Assembly (NCBI GenBank): GCA_038503035.1
Contig: JAVSML010001011.1
Location: 1 to 64,000 of the forward strand
Direction: 5' to 3'
Length of the DNA: 64,000 nucleotides
From: Crocodylus rhombifer
Taxonomy: Eukaryota > Chordata > Crocodylia > Crocodylidae
Position numbers and translations under genes: made by a program
The notes under the pieces: generated by a model
The model's database searches: none
Seen by the model: the letters and a program-made list of their open reading frames with translations, nothing else
What the model was told of the DNA's origin: nothing
Part shown: positions 59,023-64,000 of the stretch, one piece after another
Layout: each line of letters begins with the position of its first letter
Position numbering within the stretch: position 1 is the first letter of the stretch

Positions 59023-60929
59023 CTATAAAAAACAGGGGGAAAAATCAAAACACATGATTAGTCACCAAAGAGAGTCTTTTTATTAAAAAACAAAAACAAA
59101 AAAACCCAAAAAAGAAACACTATCACAGCAGATATAACTTGAAGTGTTCTGGCACATTCTACCAATCCATTTACAGCATAATATATTAATAAAAGGAGAA
59201 CAAAGATTAAAAAAAAAGACAAATTTGCCACAGTGCTAGAAATTAACAAAACTTAAAAGTGCTAAGAAGCAAAGACAGCAGAAGATGGAGTACCTTCCGC
59301 TCCTTGCAGGAGGAGAAAGCATGGAAGAGAAACGAAGGAGTTAGTAACTGACATATCCAACATTGCTACCCCTTCAGGCACTCAGCTGAGTTATAGCAAG
59401 AAATAAAAAAACCCAACACACCTGAAATGCAATACAAAGGGGGACAAGAAACAGCTGGCTCCCAAATTTGGTATAACATAGCACCTGTTCCATCCCAGTT
59501 GGAGTCTGCCCCTCCATGCATCCTCCTCCAGCACAGAGGGCAGGTAAGAGGACTGTGATTCCCACCCTTACACTGCTCCTCCCATGTTATCCAGAAGTTA
59601 AATTTTATGGGCTAAAGGGAATTATCCTTCCCCACCAATTGCATTGCCAACTTAGAATTAGCTATAGACTTTGTAAAATATGATGAGCAGCAGGTGCACT
59701 CAAGTAAAGATCCTGGAAAACCATCCTGGAAAGCCATAACTACAGTTAGTCCTTGCAAGGTACGAAGCAGTTTGTGGACTTAAGGAGAAGCTACAGGCAG
59801 GTCATCAGGAATCAGTTCTATGCTTAGATTTGGGGTTTTTTGGGAATGGAATATAAAGAATGGCAAAATTTACTTAGAAAGTGTGGGCAGGTCTCTTTCA
59901 AATGCTCAATAAAGTATCTTTGCAAGACTGCATCACAACAGACTACAGTAACCTTTCCAGTTGCTCTAAATTTATAAAGCCATAATCTCAAGAGCAGATT
60001 TAGAATATCATTTGCTGGATGGGGAAGGTGGGGGTGGGGGGAGACAGGAAATCACATCTACTAGGAACATAAAGAATGCAAAATAAATGTGGATGCTTGT
60101 CTTCAATTCAAAACTAACAACACTGCTTTCATTTAATCCCAAAACCCAAGAATGGCAAGAGAAAGTCCTGTGCCAAAAGTGAGATCATGCCAGTTAAACA
60201 ATCTAGTTTTTGAAACAGTCTCACTACACCTGCCTTCAGTATATGGACTAATAAAACCTTTAGAGTAAATTGGACAGGCTAATTTTAAAGTATAAATTAT
60301 ATTTTCTTTAGTAGAAAAGCTATAGAAATGATCCCAAGATATTTTAGTCATCAAAATTTTCACTTCATGCATTTTCTCTTTTTGGAGGGTTGCAGAGAAG
60401 AGGAAATAAAAGCTATGCAAGGGGGTCTTTATCCATCTGTTAATCCAAATAATTTCCAGGGACTGCAGTAGTATTTGCTATACAGGTTCAGACTATGGAA
60501 AAAAGCTTTTCGTTCAGAAGTTCAACGGAAAGGCTCAGATCTATGAGATGTATTACTTATCTAGCAGTCCAGAAATCAAAATGGCAAGGCTCTATAAAAA
60601 AGCATGTTGCAACTCCAAAGGGACTTGACCTGTTCAAATACATACTAGTACCCACAATAAATGGGGTTATATATAGATTTTCCATTTTTAGAAAAGTAAA
60701 ATATTTAAAACTGAAACTAAACCAGGGATAAATAAACCACTTTGAACTCTTATGGCAGTAATCTGCCCTAGTTCTACACAGCTGCTGATTTTCAGAAAAC
60801 AGATTTACACAAGTTTGGTGGGCACTGCCTCTAGATTTCCTAATACCATTTGGGATAGCAAGAGGGACAGTTCCTCTCCTTTCACTCAGAAACCAACTGA
60901 GGGCATAAAGGAAAGAATGAGTACTTACC
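59023..60929 (-). other. MADD intron or upstream region, no exon recognised
   Basis: The next MADD exon must end in phase 0. I found no convincing donor/acceptor pair with family-like residues here. Candidates around 59404-59460 and 60133-60240 have acceptor-like tracts but no supporting protein similarity. Confidence 0.5.
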
Positions 60930-61287
60930 CTACAGTAACTGTGGCTCTTCAAGATGTTGTAGTCAGTAGAGATCCCATTATAGGTGCACATGCGCCTGCT
61001 GTGTTGTATTAAAACTCCTATCCAGGTTTCCACGGTTCTACTCAATCTTGGGAGGCCTGCTGGGCCCCAATTGTTACAACATGTCTCATATACAAGAGCT
61101 CAGAATCTTCTGAATAGCATAGTTTCTGGGGGACGTGCATGCACCCCGGGCCTCCTTGTAATCCAAAGTAATAGCAGTAAGGATGGAGTGGCTATGGCCC
61201 TCCCTCAGTTCCACTATAATTCAAAGCGTGTATTAGGAGATGAAGGGTGCATATGGACTATAACATCTCAAAAAGCAGTTACTGTAG
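60930..61287. mobile_element. TIR element (CTACAGTAACTG family)
   Basis: The left end CTACAGTAACTGTGGCTC, then TTCAAGATGTTGTAGTC, is matched in inverted orientation by the right end: GGACTATAACATCTC, then AAAAAGCAGTTACTGTAG. The imperfect termini are about 35 bp long. The inner flanks 'aggtgcacatgc' and 'gggtgcatatgg' are also inverted. The 358-bp interior has no coding potential, and the superfamily is unknown. Confidence 0.65.
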
Positions 61288-61289
61288 AG

Positions 61290-64000
61290 CAAGTAACTGC
61301 TCTTTGAGTATGAATCAGCCTGCATCCCACCGCACATGGCAAGCAAGAAGTACCATCTTCAAGATGGTGGGAATAAGAAGTATCAGCAGCATCAATAAAA
61401 GAGATATTGGAGCACTGCTCTCCCAAATCTGACATCGCATTTAACAGCCAAGCATAGCACTTCACAACCTAAAGTGGACAGATGCACATAATGGCCTCGC
61501 AGATTTGAAGTCCTGAAACATTTCAGAACTAGGCAGAGGATGCTGCTTACAATTGATGGACTGCACCTTGATGAGCAGAGGGGAGGTATATTTGCCACCC
61601 AATAGCACAGTCACATGATTAGACAGTGATGAAACAGCTTGGCCTTTAAGGGAGCCATGAATCACCAAAGAATGGATATGGTGACAACATGAAAGAATCA
61701 GCCTGCTGATACAGCATTGAAGACTATGGGATATGTTTAGTATACAGTTTCTTTTCCTCATGTAGTTTAGGGAAGAACTGAGGTAAGTTGACTGATCAAT
61801 CTAAGTGGAACTTGGACATGATTTTGGGCTGGGACTTTGCATGAGGTCTTAATATCACTTTGTCTTTGTGGAATGAGGTACAGAGGGGTTTCCCACCTGA
61901 ATACCTGAAGCTTACTCACTCTCCAGGCCAAGGTAATAGCAAGCAGAAACTTTTAAGGGTGAGCTTGTGCATAGAGTACAGTGCTCAAAAGGTGGGAGAT
62001 CTGTGGGCTTCGGGAAGCTGACAGTGAAGTCCTATAATGCAGTAAGTTCTGTGACTGGTAGGTAAGCATGCATCAGGTCCTGAAGAAACTTCAGTACTGT
62101 CAGACAGAAGAATACGGAAAACGGGAATGGAACTGCATGGGAGAGTTATACAACATAACACTAGCCCATTTAATTTGATCAAACTGAAGGACAGAGTCTT
62201 TCAAATGCATAACTGATCCAGCTTCAATATCAAAAACTTAAGGCATTTGGCAGAGTAATTTTTTCCTCCTTTGGATAGCTTCCTATTTTGGGCCAAGATC
62301 TCTTGAAGGTGTCAAGAACTGACCTTTTTCATAGTACTCACCTAGCCAGGGTCAAACCTAAATCAGATGCAGCGGTGCAAGGTCTAGACAAAATATTGGT
62401 CTTTGAATCTGTGAAAACAGGTCCAGCCAGAATATGGAAGCTTAATTCAGGGGTTGTTTGGCTATCTGCTGCAAGTTCATCAGCCAGAAGTGTCTCAACT
62501 AGTAACATGCTCTGAAGATGAGCCTGTCTCATTCTTGTCTAGCTATGGCCATCAACCCAAGAATTAGAGGCAAGGCATAAAATAATTTGACTCGACTGCA
62601 ACAAGAAGGTATTCAGCAGGGATCTCAGGCTTCTGCAATAAAATATGAGTCAACTTATATTATTCCTGGTAATGAACATTCCCATTGTTGGATTCCCCTA
62701 TTGGGGAAATACCAAACTCATGGTTTGTGACTGATTGTTAGCTCAGAAAATCAGTTAAATCACTGAGGGTTCCTGAAAGGTACAAGGCTACCACAATAAC
62801 ATTTAGGTAGGCTACTCCATTTCCAGTCCGATTGCCTTCCTAGAAGACTGTGTAGTGGGAGTTGGAATAAAAAAAATCCGTTGTTTGCTTATACAATATA
62901 TTTTCAACACATTGCTTGTTAGTATCTGAATTACTCAGTGCCACAGCCATGGAAGGAACACTGTACCTGCCAGCCTGATAGCTCAGACTACCAAAACATT
63001 TATGTGGAGCCCTGTGTCCATAGTCTGATGATGATCCTAGATTGTTCAGGTGGGCACCCTATTCCATCTTGGAGGAGTCAATTACTAATGCTCTGGTTAT
63101 GGGTTATCACAGGATACTTCCTTCTGGACACTGCTGTGGTACAAACACCAAATCACTACCACAAGGCCATGAGATGGCATTAAATCCAGGCCATCAACCC
63201 TGCTGGAATATTCTTACAATAAAACCAGACAGCCCGCAGCCAGTCAAGACTAGATGTGAGTACCTTTCTTCCTTGCATATGCTGCCAAGAGATGAGGCAC
63301 TTAAAGACTCCCAGCACTCCCAACAACCCAAAAAGGCAGTAGTTTGTTCTCATAATAGTTTAACCCTGCATGAATCTGAGATACCTCCTATGAGCTGGGT
63401 GGATGGAAACGTGGGCTTAAATTCTGCAAACTGAGAGCTATAAAACATTCCTAAACCTGTAAAGATGGGATGAGAGTAGCCAACATAGGTATTTGTTTAG
63501 TCTCATATCTTAGATAAAATAAGGACTCCCTTTCTTATTTAGAATGAGGAAATAACAGTAGTAGAAACAGTTGTCTCTGTACTCACAAACAATTTTTTCA
63601 CGGCACTGAGGCACAGCAATGAAACTACTCCTTCTGCAACATGTTTTTGCTAGAAGGGTCACTGAAGAGAGCAGGTAGGGGGCTGGATAGGGAGTAAATA
63701 ACAAAAGGCAATGGAAGAGGAAACTGTAGATGACATCTAGCATTCATTCACTGGCTGAAATCTCTCCTAAGCCTAAAGGAAAGAAGCAAGGCAGCATTCA
63801 AAGGTTGGCCATGGGATCTTGGTTGTGTTGCACTTCTCCCCTGGTACTCCAGCTGGCTAGCTTGTGAGCATAAAGATGTTCTTTGCCTTTCGGAGGGTCG
63901 ATGAGGTCAGGGGTTAGACTCTCAAAGATTTAACCTGCAGCTTTTTGGGAATTGAGCACCTCATAAGTTCTGACACTCAACAAGTCCATACCATCAAGTA
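61290..64000. other. Unresolved region, possibly old transposon sequence
   Basis: The - strand frame at 62338-62532 (ETLLADELAADSQ and RPCTAASDLGLTLAR) has the look of a decayed transposon protein but matches nothing I can name. A good donor (GTGAGTACAG, - strand, at about 63564-63573) follows an open stretch at 63574-63665, but it shows no MADD-like residues. No feature can be asserted. Confidence 0.35.

Noticed and set aside
63574..63665. Candidate - strand exon ending before GTGAGTACAG
   Set aside because: The donor is good and a short open stretch precedes it, but the residues match nothing known in MADD, and its end phase does not fit the exon at 59022 directly.

Overview
This is vertebrate nuclear DNA, almost certainly sauropsid and most probably crocodilian (turtle is the main alternative). 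Only short, intron-separated exons and transposable elements are present. CR1 LINEs dominate, two of them with long open or nearly open frames. There are also several families of DNA transposons and MITEs (hAT-like, PIF/Harbinger-like, and short GGGCATGTCTACA-type elements). No prokaryotic feature, tRNA, rRNA or CRISPR array was seen.

Two host genes are recognisable, in tail-to-tail arrangement. From about 7 to 16.5 kb on the + strand lie the last exons of a myosin-binding protein C gene, encoding the C-terminal half of Ig domain C8, the Fn3 domain C9 and the Ig domain C10. It is assigned to the cardiac paralogue MYBPC3 from residue similarity and from its neighbour. The open frame ends with a tiny exon carrying three codons and the stop, followed by a probable non-coding exon with a poly(A) signal at 16496. 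On the - strand, from about 59.0 to 49.2 kb, lie the last three coding exons of MADD (Rab3 GEF, DENN/MADD family). Their phases match exactly and the stop is at 49221-49223. MYBPC3 and MADD are also tail-to-tail neighbours in mammals, so the two calls support each other.

The roughly 32 kb between the two 3' ends is mostly repeats. It holds a PIF/Harbinger-like element (22.3-23.4 kb) and its sister copy with TTA target duplications (33.2-34.6 kb). A 5'-truncated CR1 on the - strand (24.0-25.9 kb) keeps an uninterrupted 580-codon reverse-transcriptase frame. A CpG-rich DNA-transposon-like unit (27.9-28.6 kb) carries a dense cluster of promoter motifs. A 3.4 kb CR1 (36.7-40.1 kb) has a partial ORF1 esterase and nearly complete ORF2, and is inserted in an older DNA transposon whose uninterrupted paralogue lies at 57.0-58.3 kb. 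A decayed CR1 sits at 44.6-46.2 kb. The introns of both genes hold further MITEs, snap-back repeats and two hAT-like elements with perfect 8-bp target duplications (51.8-52.7 and 53.2-53.5 kb).

No new protein-coding system was found. The most interesting structures are the nested insertion with its visible empty-site paralogue, the intact CR1 frame, and the orphan promoter-like cluster between two convergent genes. Family names for repeats rest on termini and target duplications only and need a repeat library to confirm.
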